The notes beneath the pieces are model-generated. The model was given only the letters and a program-made list of their open reading frames with translations. It had not been told where the DNA came from and searched no databases. A stretch of 64,000 nucleotides of DNA from Leptospiraceae bacterium. Lineage in GTDB: Bacteria > Spirochaetota > Leptospiria > Leptospirales > Leptospiraceae. The stretch covers positions 248,001 to 312,000 of the forward strand of contig JADJSX010000025.1 of the NCBI GenBank assembly GCA_016711485.1. Reading direction: 5' to 3'. Of the stretch, positions 1-7,818 are shown one piece after another; within the stretch, counting starts at the first letter, position 1; the number at the start of each line of letters is the position of its first letter. A program made the translations under genes and the position numbers.

Positions 1-81
1 GAACAAATTAATTCAGAAGTTTTTATTGTTGAGTTTAAAGAATTTTTAGAAAATCTTAAGAGTAATTATTCCGCAATTTAA
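1..81 (+). CDS. 3' end of a gene cut by the window edge
   Basis: An open frame runs from the first base to a TAA at 79-81 and encodes the last 26 residues of a protein, ending KSNYSAI. The piece is too short to identify. The next gene starts one base after the stop, which suggests co-transcription with the cyclase downstream. Confidence 0.5.
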   Translation, partial: EQINSEVFIVEFKEFLENLKSNYSAI

Positions 82-82
82 A

Positions 83-1360
83 ATGATTACAACCAAGGAA
101 TTACTACTCGTAAGGGAGGTGAAGGGACTAAAATTCATTAGCTACTTTCGGTTATTTTTTGTATTTGCTAATATTAGCATTACAATGGTAGTCGGAAAAA
201 GCTTGATGGAAAGAGTTGTCGTGGGGTTAATTTCTATTATCTCCTTTCTGGTTACTTTTTATTTTATTTATCTTTTAAAACAAAAGCGAAACTTGTCTTT
301 CATTGGGATAATGAGTGCTATCCTCGATGTATGCCTTCTTGCTTGTCTGCCGTATATTTGGCATGAGTCCGTTGGCGGAGATTCCGTTCCTAGGACTTAT
401 ATGCTTAAGGCGCAGACCTATGTAAGTATGTATTTTGCGATTTTAATTATCCATAGTTTTACAATCAGACCGATGTATCCCTTAATTATTACCGGCGGAG
501 TCACATCAACTTCGATTCTTTTATTTTTTTACGCCAAACAAGATAGTCGCATGATTATCTCCAGCGATTTTGTGACGCATATGCTTGGAAATACTGTGAG
601 TGCGGAATTTTATTTTTCCACACTACTTACATTTGTATTATCTGGTTTAATACTTGCGTTTTTTACATACCAATCACGAAAGCTGATCTATGAAGCTGTG
701 ACTTTAGAGAAAGCAAAGATGCAAGTCAGCCGCTATTTTTCGCCTAACGTATTTGATAAGATTACAACAGCGGATGACAGTATGTTAAGCTCCTCTGGAA
801 GAAAACAAGAAGTAGCCGTAATGTTTACGGACATTCGAGATTTTACTACACTAAGTGAAACCATAAAACCGGAAGAAGTTGTAGAACTTCTAAAAGAATA
901 CCATGCAAAAATGGTAAATATCATTTTTGAAAATGGTGGGACTTTAGATAAATTCATTGGCGACGGAATCATGGCTACGTTTGGGACACCCGACCCGAAA
1001 CCAGACGACGCATATCGCGCAGTAGTCGCAGGCACCCAAATGAAAAAAGCATTAGCTGAATTAAATATAGAAAGAAAAAAGAAAGGTCTGATAGAATTAA
1101 GACAAGGGATTGGAATTCACTTTGGAAGTGTAATTGCAGGAAATATTGGAACAGAAAACAGAATGGAATACACAGTCATAGGTGACACAGTAAACCTAGC
1201 AAGTCGCATTGAAAGTAAATGCAAAGACTTGAAGTCCGACTTTTTAATTTCTGAAGCAGTAAAAGAAAAGTTAAACGACAGAATTTCTACTCGTAATTTG
1301 GGGCTACACTCTGTTAAAGGGAAAACGGAAACGGTGGCTTTGTATGAGGTTTTGTCGTAA
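83..1360 (+). CDS. Membrane class III adenylate cyclase
   Basis: It is predicted to make cAMP from ATP at the inner membrane. Residues about 15-205 hold roughly six hydrophobic segments, acting as a membrane sensor or anchor. The C-terminal half is a class III cyclase domain with the metal-binding aspartates D250 (in MFTDIRDFTTLSE) and D294 (in FIGDGIMATFG), 44 residues apart as usual. The later YTVIGDTVNLASR supplies the Asp/Thr base-recognition site and the Asn/Arg transition-state pair. The lysine before the second aspartate and the GDT motif favour ATP over GTP. The stop of the preceding gene lies one base upstream. Family assignment is firm; the signal sensed is unknown. Confidence 0.93.
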   Translation: MITTKELLLVREVKGLKFISYFRLFFVFANISITMVVGKSLMERVVVGLISIISFLVTFYFIYLLKQKRNLSFIGIMSAILDVCLLACLPYIWHESVGGDSVPRTYMLKAQTYVSMYFAILIIHSFTIRPMYPLIITGGVTSTSILLFFYAKQDSRMIISSDFVTHMLGNTVSAEFYFSTLLTFVLSGLILAFFTYQSRKLIYEAVTLEKAKMQVSRYFSPNVFDKITTADDSMLSSSGRKQEVAVMFTDIRDFTTLSETIKPEEVVELLKEYHAKMVNIIFENGGTLDKFIGDGIMATFGTPDPKPDDAYRAVVAGTQMKKALAELNIERKKKGLIELRQGIGIHFGSVIAGNIGTENRMEYTVIGDTVNLASRIESKCKDLKSDFLISEAVKEKLNDRISTRNLGLHSVKGKTETVALYEVLS

Positions 1361-1612
1361 CTGTTATCTTTAATTATTAGTTTTCAATCTGATTATCCAT
1401 CTTATTGTTCGGATTTGATTATGCGATTCTTCAACTTGCTTTCCTATTGCTTTCATGTCCCTTTTCTCTTCCTTTTTGGTTTTCTCGAAAGCAAGACTAA
1501 GCAATCAAAATAGAAGTTCAGGGGAAATTCAAGATACGAAATTATGTAGATTATAATTTGGAAAAATCATTCTGCATAACTCTGGACTGTGGAGAAACAT
1601 TTGTTTTACTAG

Positions 1613-1650
1613 TTGACATTCAATACGCATTGAATCATACTATATGTATG
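1613..1650 (+). promoter_or_regulatory. vapBC promoter with two inverted-repeat operators
   Basis: A perfect -35 box TTGACA lies at 1613-1618. The spacer holds a perfect inverted repeat, ATTCAAT (1618-1624) and ATTGAAT (1629-1635) around ACGC. A second perfect one, CATAC (1636-1640) and GTATG (1646-1650), covers the -10 region and runs into the start codon. Antitoxins of this class usually repress their own promoter, so these are likely autoregulatory operators; this is inferred from position and symmetry. Confidence 0.65.
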
Positions 1651-1875
1651 AAACGTACAAATCTTGTGTTAGATGAGAATATATTAGAGCAGACTCTCCG
1701 TCTTTCTCAAAAGAAAACCTACTCAGAAGCAGTCATGATCGCAATGAAGGAATTTATTCGCGTAAACGAATTCTCTAAAATATTTGAATTTCAAGGAACT
1801 GGAATTTGGTCTGGTGATCTTTCTGAAATGAGAAAAGATGTTAAAGTAGTAAAAAATAAGAAGAAGTCAAAGTAA
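1648..1875 (+). CDS. vapB: VapB-family antitoxin
   Basis: This 75-residue protein matches the short VapB (DUF2191-like) antitoxin pattern: an N-terminal MKRTNLVLDENIL strand for DNA binding, a helix with the conserved SEAVMIAMKEFIR segment, and a C-terminal toxin-binding part with the typical GIWSGDLSEMR. I start it at ATG 1648 and not at the TTG at 1558, because the family begins at this methionine and the promoter and operators lie just upstream. The stop abuts the VapC start. It should neutralise the downstream PIN nuclease and repress the operon. Confidence 0.82.
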   Translation: MKRTNLVLDENILEQTLRLSQKKTYSEAVMIAMKEFIRVNEFSKIFEFQGTGIWSGDLSEMRKDVKVVKNKKKSK

Positions 1876-2280
1876 ATGTATTTAATTGACACTTCGGTTT
1901 GGATAGAGTCGCTTAAAAAAAATTCTACATTCAATATCCAAAAGTATTTTAAAGAACATGAAATCTTTCTTTGTCTTCCTGTTTATCAGGAAATTTTACA
2001 GGGCATCAGAGACGACGCTATATTTTGGGTTGTAAAAAAAGCATTAGATCATTCAAAATTTTTGGAAGAAACATTGTCAAAAGAAACTTTTGAAGAGGCA
2101 ACTGGCATTTACCGACAGGCTCGTAAAAAAGGAATTACGATTCGCTCTTCAGTGGATTGTCTGATAGCGGCTATCGCTATTAAAAATCATGCAACGATTG
2201 TACATAAAGATAGAGATTATTCTGAAATTTCGAAATTTACAACATTAAAAGAAAAAAATATAGACTTATTATTTAAGTGA
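1876..2280 (+). CDS. vapC: VapC-family PIN-domain toxin
   Basis: This is a 134-residue PIN-domain ribonuclease. It starts with MYLIDTSVWIE (first acidic residue D5), then has EILQG (central glutamate) and SSVDCLIAAIA plus HKDRDY (C-terminal aspartates), giving the full acidic metal site. VapC toxins typically cleave tRNA or rRNA; the target here cannot be read from sequence. It begins directly after the vapB stop with no spacer, so translation is probably coupled. The toxin looks intact. Confidence 0.88.
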   Translation: MYLIDTSVWIESLKKNSTFNIQKYFKEHEIFLCLPVYQEILQGIRDDAIFWVVKKALDHSKFLEETLSKETFEEATGIYRQARKKGITIRSSVDCLIAAIAIKNHATIVHKDRDYSEISKFTTLKEKNIDLLFK

Positions 2281-2399
2281 TTTCCTGAAGTTTTCCATTT
2301 TACCTTGTCATTATGTAAAATGAAAACTGTTCATCCTTTTTTTAGGAGAAAAAGCAAAAAAAATCGCTCATGATGTTCCTTTTTTGACCTAGTAAAAGT

Positions 2400-2900
2400 A
2401 TGATAACCTTTCAGAATAAAAATCAATTCATAAGACGTGAAATAAATTTAGAAGAAGATACCGTTTCTACTCTTTTGATCCCAGAATATCTATATGAAGA
2501 TTTCCAATTGAAAACGAAAAAGTACAAAGGAAATACAGCTCTTTACTTACAAAGCCTTCTTCGGCGGTTTAGAACGATTACCCACTCCGGTTTAATCCCC
2601 GAAGCTGAGAAATTGAAGACCTCTTACCAAGAACGTAATCTTGATTTGCAAAAAGTGAACTTTATTCCTAAAAATAGGGATTGGTTAGAACTTGGGGAAC
2701 TAGCTCTCGTTTTTGGTAAATCTCGGTGTTGGTTGTTTGTCTTTCTACTGAAGTTAGACCTACTGAATTTGTGGAGCATTGTAGTAAAAGCTGGGTTGAA
2801 AAAAATAGTTCCTATGATTCCCAACGTAGAACTTAGGGTTTTTCTACGACTAGAGAGGTTTTCGTATACATTTGCACGAGGCTATTACGTAAAAGTATAG
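2400..2900 (+). CDS. DUF1564-like protein
   Basis: This 166-residue protein resembles the DUF1564 family that is multi-copy in Leptospira genomes and has no known function. The N-terminal part is polar; the recognisable core is NRDWLELGELALVFGKSR followed by a hydrophobic helix (FVFLLKLDLLNLW). A helix-turn-helix-like DNA-binding role is possible but not shown. A structured repeat follows at 3013-3205, and a decayed copy of the gene's 3' end with the same repeat is found at 35720-36152. The family call is from memory of the motif pattern. Confidence 0.6.
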   Translation: MITFQNKNQFIRREINLEEDTVSTLLIPEYLYEDFQLKTKKYKGNTALYLQSLLRRFRTITHSGLIPEAEKLKTSYQERNLDLQKVNFIPKNRDWLELGELALVFGKSRCWLFVFLLKLDLLNLWSIVVKAGLKKIVPMIPNVELRVFLRLERFSYTFARGYYVKV

Positions 2901-3012
2901 CAAAAGACCTCAAAGACCAGGAAAAAAGCAAAAGCCAGAAGAAAGACAAAAAAGACCCTAGCGGAGCTATACACAGAGAACAAATAACAAGGGGAGAAAT
3001 TAATACAAGAAC

Positions 3013-3205
3013 AAGCAGTAGCGATCAACCTGGCATCAATAAATTGCTTTTATCGAAAAGATTTAGACAAAAAAGAGGAAGACAGCAATTTATTGATGAG
3101 AAGGGCGAGCGCGACGGTTGGATTACTTTTTAGTAGGAAAAGAATTTTTTAGAACAAAAATTTTACTTTAGAAGGGAGGGCAAGTAAGCCAACCGGACTG
3201 CCCAA
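3013..3205. repeat. Structured DUF1564-associated repeat, copy 1
   Basis: About 190 bases with strong secondary-structure potential. A perfect 13-bp inverted repeat pairs 3034-3046 with 3086-3098. A second stem pairs 3115-3128 with 3182-3195 (13 of 14). GGGC at 3103-3106 could pair with GCCC at 3200-3203. A second copy at 35946-36152 keeps the stems and the AGCAGTAGCGATCAACC and GGGCGAGCGCGACGGTTGG blocks while the loops differ. It could be a structured RNA or a DNA recombination substrate. No open frame explains it. Confidence 0.7.
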
Positions 3206-3259
3206 GCTTTAAAAAAAGAGGGGGAGTTCTAAAAGTTCAAGGAAATGGAACTTGGTTTC

Positions 3260-3275
3260 CTAAAGTTTTCTAAAT
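3260..3275. repeat. 16-bp direct repeat, copy 1 (upstream of type ISP relic)
   Basis: CTAAAGTTTTCTAAAT recurs exactly at 3552-3567. Copy 1 lies 39 bases before the ATG of the type ISP relic, and copy 2 lies 39 bases before the ATG of the large helicase. The equal distance suggests a shared promoter or operator element. Confidence 0.6.
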
Positions 3276-3314
3276 GTCTTGCCAGTATGTATAATGAAAT
3301 AATAGGATTCCATT

Positions 3315-3458
3315 ATGAATAAAGAATTATCCGTGTTACTCCATAGCTTTAGAACGCACTCGCAATCGGAAAGAGAAAAAGGAACTTATTTTGAAGAATT
3401 GGTGCAAGCGTATTTGCAAAATGAACCAAAGTATAAAGAGTTGTTTTCGAATGTGTGA
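3315..3458 (+). pseudogene. Relic N-terminus of a type ISP-like restriction helicase
   Basis: A 47-codon open frame ends at TGA 3456-3458. Its text, with SEREKGTYFEELVQAYLQ and then EPKYKELFSNV, matches the start of large type ISP or DEAD-like restriction helicases, where an Mrr-like nuclease domain opens with such a GxxFExL helix. A tryptophan normally follows FSNV, and here a stop follows. Nothing of the rest remains nearby. C-terminal relics of the same kind of protein occur at 11416-11589 and 12590-12796, so the intact gene may once have occupied this locus. Confidence 0.6.
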
Positions 3459-3551
3459 AACCTTAACTGAATGGACTCAAAATTCCTTTAAAATCATTTA
3501 CTATTTGCTCTGATTCAGAGATTGGAAAAAACAATTGACCGTTTTGATGAG

Positions 3552-3567
3552 CTAAAGTTTTCTAAAT
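3552..3567. repeat. 16-bp direct repeat, copy 2 (upstream of helicase)
   Basis: An exact second copy of CTAAAGTTTTCTAAAT lies 39 bases before the helicase start. It is probably part of the helicase promoter region. Confidence 0.6.
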
Positions 3568-3606
3568 TAATTTATTTTATAGTTATAGTGATACGTACTA
3601 AAGTCT

Positions 3607-6600
3607 ATGCATCAAAACAAATACCTTCACAAATTAACATCAACATTTGAAAAAACAAATTCATGGTCTGAAGTCAAAAAGGAAATAGACTCGCTTTTAC
3701 AAAACGAAGGAACTGTATTTGTTGGTAAGCTGTTCGAAGAATTTACAAAGCTTTATTTTTTACATGAGCCATCAGTCAAAGATGATTTTATAAATGTATG
3801 GTTATACAACGATATACCGCTTCCTATTAAGAAGAAACTTGGATTAGGAAAAGTTGAACATGGAATAGATTTATTATTAGAAGACAATGAAAATAGATTT
3901 ATTGCGGTTCAATGTAAATATAGAACCGATGAATCCATTTTTCTACATTGGAGTTCTGATAAAATTGCAAACCTATTCGGGTTCTGTCCTAAAGCAGATG
4001 GGTATATTGTTTTTTCAAATGTATCCGGAATCGACCAAGTTTCAATTACTAGAAACGAGCATTTTACATTTTATGGAATTTCGGATTTACTTTCGATTCA
4101 AGATTCAACCTTTGAGTCAATATACCAAGCGTTATCCGGCAAAATAGAACAAAAGACTTTAAAGTATTCTCCAAAGGACCACCAGCTAACAGCGATTAAC
4201 TCTGCTATTGAGTATTTTCAAACCAATAGTCGAGGACAATTAATTCTTCCTTGCGGTGCAGGTAAAACACTAACTGCACTTTGGATAAAGGAAAAGCTAA
4301 ATGTAAAGAATACCCTTGTGTTAGTGCCTTCCCTTGCACTGCTCAGGCAAATTAAAAATGATTGGGCAAGACAAAAATCAATTCCCTATCATTACATTTC
4401 CGTTTGTTCAGAGAAAGACATTAACTCGGAAGAAGCAGATTCTTTAGTTTCCCATTCCTACGAAGTAGGTGGATTTGTTTCTACTGATCCAAAGGAAGTT
4501 TTTTCTTTCTTAAATCGAAATGTGGGTAAAGTAGTTTTCAGCACCTACCAGTCATTACCCGTAATCATTGAATCTATAAAAGAAACAGATTTTAAATTTG
4601 ATTTAATTCATTGTGATGAAGCCCATAAAACAGCAGGAACAAAACAAGGCTTATTCGGATTAGTCCATGATAACGTAAAACTTCCAGCAAGCAAACGGCT
4701 TTATATGACTGCTACTCCAAGAGTTGTAAGTGATACATTGAAACAACGAGCGACTAACGACGATGAATTTCTCTATGATATGAATGATGCAAATATCTTT
4801 GGCGAAGAAATCTATCGAATGAGTTTTAAAGATGCAATTGATAAGGGAATTTTAGTTGATTATAAAATCATTGCCATTGGTGTAAACGATTCGGAGTTAA
4901 GAGAATTTATTGAAGAAAGAAGATACGCAGGCTCGGAAGAATTTACAATGGAAGACTGGGCAAACAATTACGCTTTAGAAATTGTAATGAAAAAATACAA
5001 TGCAAACCATGCGATTACTTTTCATTCTAGAGTAACCTACGCCAAGCAATTTTCGGAACGACATGCAAAACTTTTCAAAGAGGTAGATTCCTTTTATGTA
5101 AGTGGGGAACAGCACACGAGCGAAAGAGCAGTTATCCTCAATCAATTCAAAACTTCTGAAAAATCCATCGTCGCAAATGCACGCTGTCTAACAGAAGGCG
5201 TGGACGTTCCAGCAATTGACTTAGTTTATTTCTGTGACCCAAAAAATTCAAAAGTAGACATCGTCCAAGCGTCCGGCAGAGCACTCAGGCTCGACCATTC
5301 TCGCAATAAACAAATCGGTTATATCGTTGTTCCAGTCTTTCACGTAAGCCAAGACAAATTAGAAGATGCAATCGTAGAAAGCCAATTTATAAATCTAATC
5401 TCCATTATCCGCTCTCTCTGCGACCAAGATGAACGACTACAAGAAGAAATAAATTCCATCGCATTTGGTAAAGGTAAAAAATCAAAATCATCGTCTCATA
5501 TTGAAGTTTCCTTCGAGTTAAAGCAGGAAGAAAAAATCTTTCTAGAAGGCTTTGAAGAAAAACTAAAAAATTCTCTTTTTGACCAAATCATCGATAAGAC
5601 TGCACGGTCATGGGATTTGCAGTTTATGAAGTTTAAGGAGTATTTAGAGAATAATAAGGAGTATCCGACAAAGGATACGAATCCGGAATTATACGGATGG
5701 GTTGCTAGTCAAAGAAGCGGAAAGAAAAATGGTAGGCTAACACTTAAACAAATCGAGAACTTAGATTCTATTGATTTTGTTTGGGACTCGCATGAAGCTA
5801 CTTGGGAGGAAAACTTTGAAAAGTTGAAAGAATATCGTTTAACGCATGAATATGAACCTTCAAAGGAAGAAGATGCAAATCTTTATCATTGGCTAAAATT
5901 ACAAAAAAGAGACTTGAGAGAAGATGAAATATATAAAAATAGAAGACGGCGAATTGCCGATTTAAATTTCAAAGATAGAACTGATGAACAATGGGAAGAA
6001 AATTTTCATAAATTAAAAGTGTATCGTATGACGCATGACTATGAACCATCAATAGATGAGAATGCAATTCTTTATCGGTGGCTAATTGCGCAAAAGAGAA
6101 AAATGAATAACTTACATTATTCGAGAGATAGAATAGAAAAAATTTTATCTTTAAACTTTAAAGGCTCTTTACAAGAGAAGATTTGGGAAGAAAATTTTCA
6201 TAAATTAAAAATATTTCGTATGACGCATAATTATGAGCCATCAAAGGAAGATGATGTCAATCTTTATCAATGGTTACAGTTACAAAAAAAAGATTTGCGA
6301 AATGATGAAGTATATAAAAATAGAAGGCAACGAATTATTGATTTAAAATTCGAAGATAGAAGCAATAAGAACTGGGAAGAAAATTTTCAAAAACTAAAAG
6401 AATATCGTTTATCACATGATTACGAACCTTCTAAGGAAGAAGATGCATATCTTTATCAATGGCTCCAAATTCAAAAAGGTGAAAAAAGCGAAGAAGAAAT
6501 ATATCAAACAAGGAAACAACGAATCGTTGATTTAAACTTTAAAGGTAGTTTGCAAGATAAAATCTGGGATGAAAAATTCGAACTATTAATTGAATATTTA

Positions 6601-7515
6601 AAGACGCATAATAATAAGTATCCGTCTCAAAAGTCCAAAGATTCTATTGGTAAAAAATTAGGGATTTGGTCTTTAAGAATTCGGTCTGATTATAAAAAAG
6701 GATTGTTGAACGAATATAGATTAAACAAATTAAAGTCTATAAACTTTCCTTTTGAACCTTATGAATATCGTTGGGATGAATTTTATAAAAAACTTAAAAA
6801 ATGGTTTGTTACGAATGAAGAATTTCCTTCTCGAAGTGACGATGAAGATATTTATAACTGGCTTATAAATCAGATAGATAAATTTGTTAATGACACTTTA
6901 GATGAATCCAAACGAAAATTATTAGAAGAGTTAAATTTTCAACAATTCGTTGATGGAATAGAAAATAAAAAAACAGATGAGGAAATTTGGGAGGATACTT
7001 TTCAAGAAGTAAGAAAATTCAAAGAGTTAAATGACTGTTTTCCTATTTATGGAAAAAAGAATAAAAATGAGATAGAATCAAGGTTAGGCGCTTGGTTAAT
7101 TGCCCAGCGACAAAAAAATAAGAAAGGAAAACTTACTGAAGAACAAAAACAAAAACTGACCGATATTGGTTTTGAATGGAAGGACGCTAGTGAATTGAAT
7201 GCTGAAATTTGGGATAGAACCTTCCAAGAGTTAAAAACCTACTTTATGCAGCATAAAAGTTGGCCTAAAATTAATGAAGGGAAATTAGGACAGTGGTGCG
7301 CTGCACAAAGAGTTTGGTATAAAGGTCAATCTAAGAATAATTCTGAGTATCCAAAAGAACGAATAGAAAAACTAGATTCTATCGGATTTCCTTGGGAACT
7401 AAGAGATGAAACTTGGGATGATAATGTTCAGAAAGTCAAAGATTACTTTGTAGAGAATAATACAAATATGCTTCCTACTTCTATAAACGGAGAAACGAAT
7501 GTTTTATATACTTAG
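3607..7515 (+). CDS. Mrr-nuclease/DEAH-helicase with helicase-associated repeats (interrupted by amber)
   Basis: A 1302-residue probable restriction or anti-phage enzyme. Residues 1-180 form an Mrr-like nuclease domain with D88 (HGIDLL) and Q102-C-K104 (AVQCKYR), a D-QxK variant of the PD-(D/E)xK site. Residues 190-640 are a superfamily 2 helicase: Walker A CGAGKT (216-221), DEAH (337-340), TATP and motif VI QASGRALR (from 554). From about 665 on, repeats of about 63 residues follow, each W(E/D)xxFxxLKxY...LYxWLxxQK...RIxxLNF, matching helicase-associated (HA) domains often found in nucleic-acid enzymes. The frame ends at TAG 7513-7515, in the position of the repeat's LYxW tryptophan. The same frame continues to 7818, so the natural protein was probably 1403 residues. 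It heads a three-gene set with the HEPN-like and DUF3800 genes. Confidence 0.85.
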   Translation: MHQNKYLHKLTSTFEKTNSWSEVKKEIDSLLQNEGTVFVGKLFEEFTKLYFLHEPSVKDDFINVWLYNDIPLPIKKKLGLGKVEHGIDLLLEDNENRFIAVQCKYRTDESIFLHWSSDKIANLFGFCPKADGYIVFSNVSGIDQVSITRNEHFTFYGISDLLSIQDSTFESIYQALSGKIEQKTLKYSPKDHQLTAINSAIEYFQTNSRGQLILPCGAGKTLTALWIKEKLNVKNTLVLVPSLALLRQIKNDWARQKSIPYHYISVCSEKDINSEEADSLVSHSYEVGGFVSTDPKEVFSFLNRNVGKVVFSTYQSLPVIIESIKETDFKFDLIHCDEAHKTAGTKQGLFGLVHDNVKLPASKRLYMTATPRVVSDTLKQRATNDDEFLYDMNDANIFGEEIYRMSFKDAIDKGILVDYKIIAIGVNDSELREFIEERRYAGSEEFTMEDWANNYALEIVMKKYNANHAITFHSRVTYAKQFSERHAKLFKEVDSFYVSGEQHTSERAVILNQFKTSEKSIVANARCLTEGVDVPAIDLVYFCDPKNSKVDIVQASGRALRLDHSRNKQIGYIVVPVFHVSQDKLEDAIVESQFINLISIIRSLCDQDERLQEEINSIAFGKGKKSKSSSHIEVSFELKQEEKIFLEGFEEKLKNSLFDQIIDKTARSWDLQFMKFKEYLENNKEYPTKDTNPELYGWVASQRSGKKNGRLTLKQIENLDSIDFVWDSHEATWEENFEKLKEYRLTHEYEPSKEEDANLYHWLKLQKRDLREDEIYKNRRRRIADLNFKDRTDEQWEENFHKLKVYRMTHDYEPSIDENAILYRWLIAQKRKMNNLHYSRDRIEKILSLNFKGSLQEKIWEENFHKLKIFRMTHNYEPSKEDDVNLYQWLQLQKKDLRNDEVYKNRRQRIIDLKFEDRSNKNWEENFQKLKEYRLSHDYEPSKEEDAYLYQWLQIQKGEKSEEEIYQTRKQRIVDLNFKGSLQDKIWDEKFELLIEYLKTHNNKYPSQKSKDSIGKKLGIWSLRIRSDYKKGLLNEYRLNKLKSINFPFEPYEYRWDEFYKKLKKWFVTNEEFPSRSDDEDIYNWLINQIDKFVNDTLDESKRKLLEELNFQQFVDGIENKKTDEEIWEDTFQEVRKFKELNDCFPIYGKKNKNEIESRLGAWLIAQRQKNKKGKLTEEQKQKLTDIGFEWKDASELNAEIWDRTFQELKTYFMQHKSWPKINEGKLGQWCAAQRVWYKGQSKNNSEYPKERIEKLDSIGFPWELRDETWDDNVQKVKDYFVENNTNMLPTSINGETNVLYT

Positions 7516-7818
7516 TTAACCAATCAGAAAGTTTCTTTCAAAAAGGGAAAGCTAGAAAAAGAAAAGATAGACAAATTAAAAGAGATTGGAATTGATTTTG
7601 AAAATGAATCATCTAGCCCAAGAGTAGATAAATCATGGGAGGAAAACTTTGCGGAACTAAAGAAGCAAATCGAACAAAGAATTTTTAAATCTACGAACGA
7701 AGATGGCTCTACTCCATTACTTTACCGATGGCTAACAAGACAAAAAGTAAAGTATAAAGAACAAAAATTAGAACAAGAAAAGATAGAAAAACTAAAATCA
7801 CTCGGACTAATTGAATGA
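7516..7818 (+). pseudogene. Severed C-terminal tail of the helicase (HA repeats 10-11)
   Basis: Directly after the amber codon the same frame stays open for 100 codons, to TGA 7816-7818. It encodes the rest of one HA repeat and a complete last one (SWEENFAELKK, LLYRWLTRQK, KIEKLKSLGLIE). The TGA overlaps the next start as ATGA, the usual sign of translational coupling, showing that this is the original end of the helicase gene. A single G-to-A change (TGG to TAG) explains the break; a sequencing error is the alternative. Confidence 0.8.

Noticed and set aside
2296..2342. CATTTTAC/GTAAAATG hairpin and later T-run after vapC as a terminator
   Set aside because: The T-run starts 14 bases after the stem, and the stem has almost no GC pairs, so it is not a credible intrinsic terminator.
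3013..3205. Integron attC site as an explanation for the structured repeat
   Set aside because: Stem ends do not carry the GTTRRRY/RYYYAAC pair in the needed order, and no integrase is nearby.
7513..7515. Reassigned UAG codon in this organism
   Set aside because: Several intact genes in the window end with TAG at normal places, so general reassignment is unlikely.
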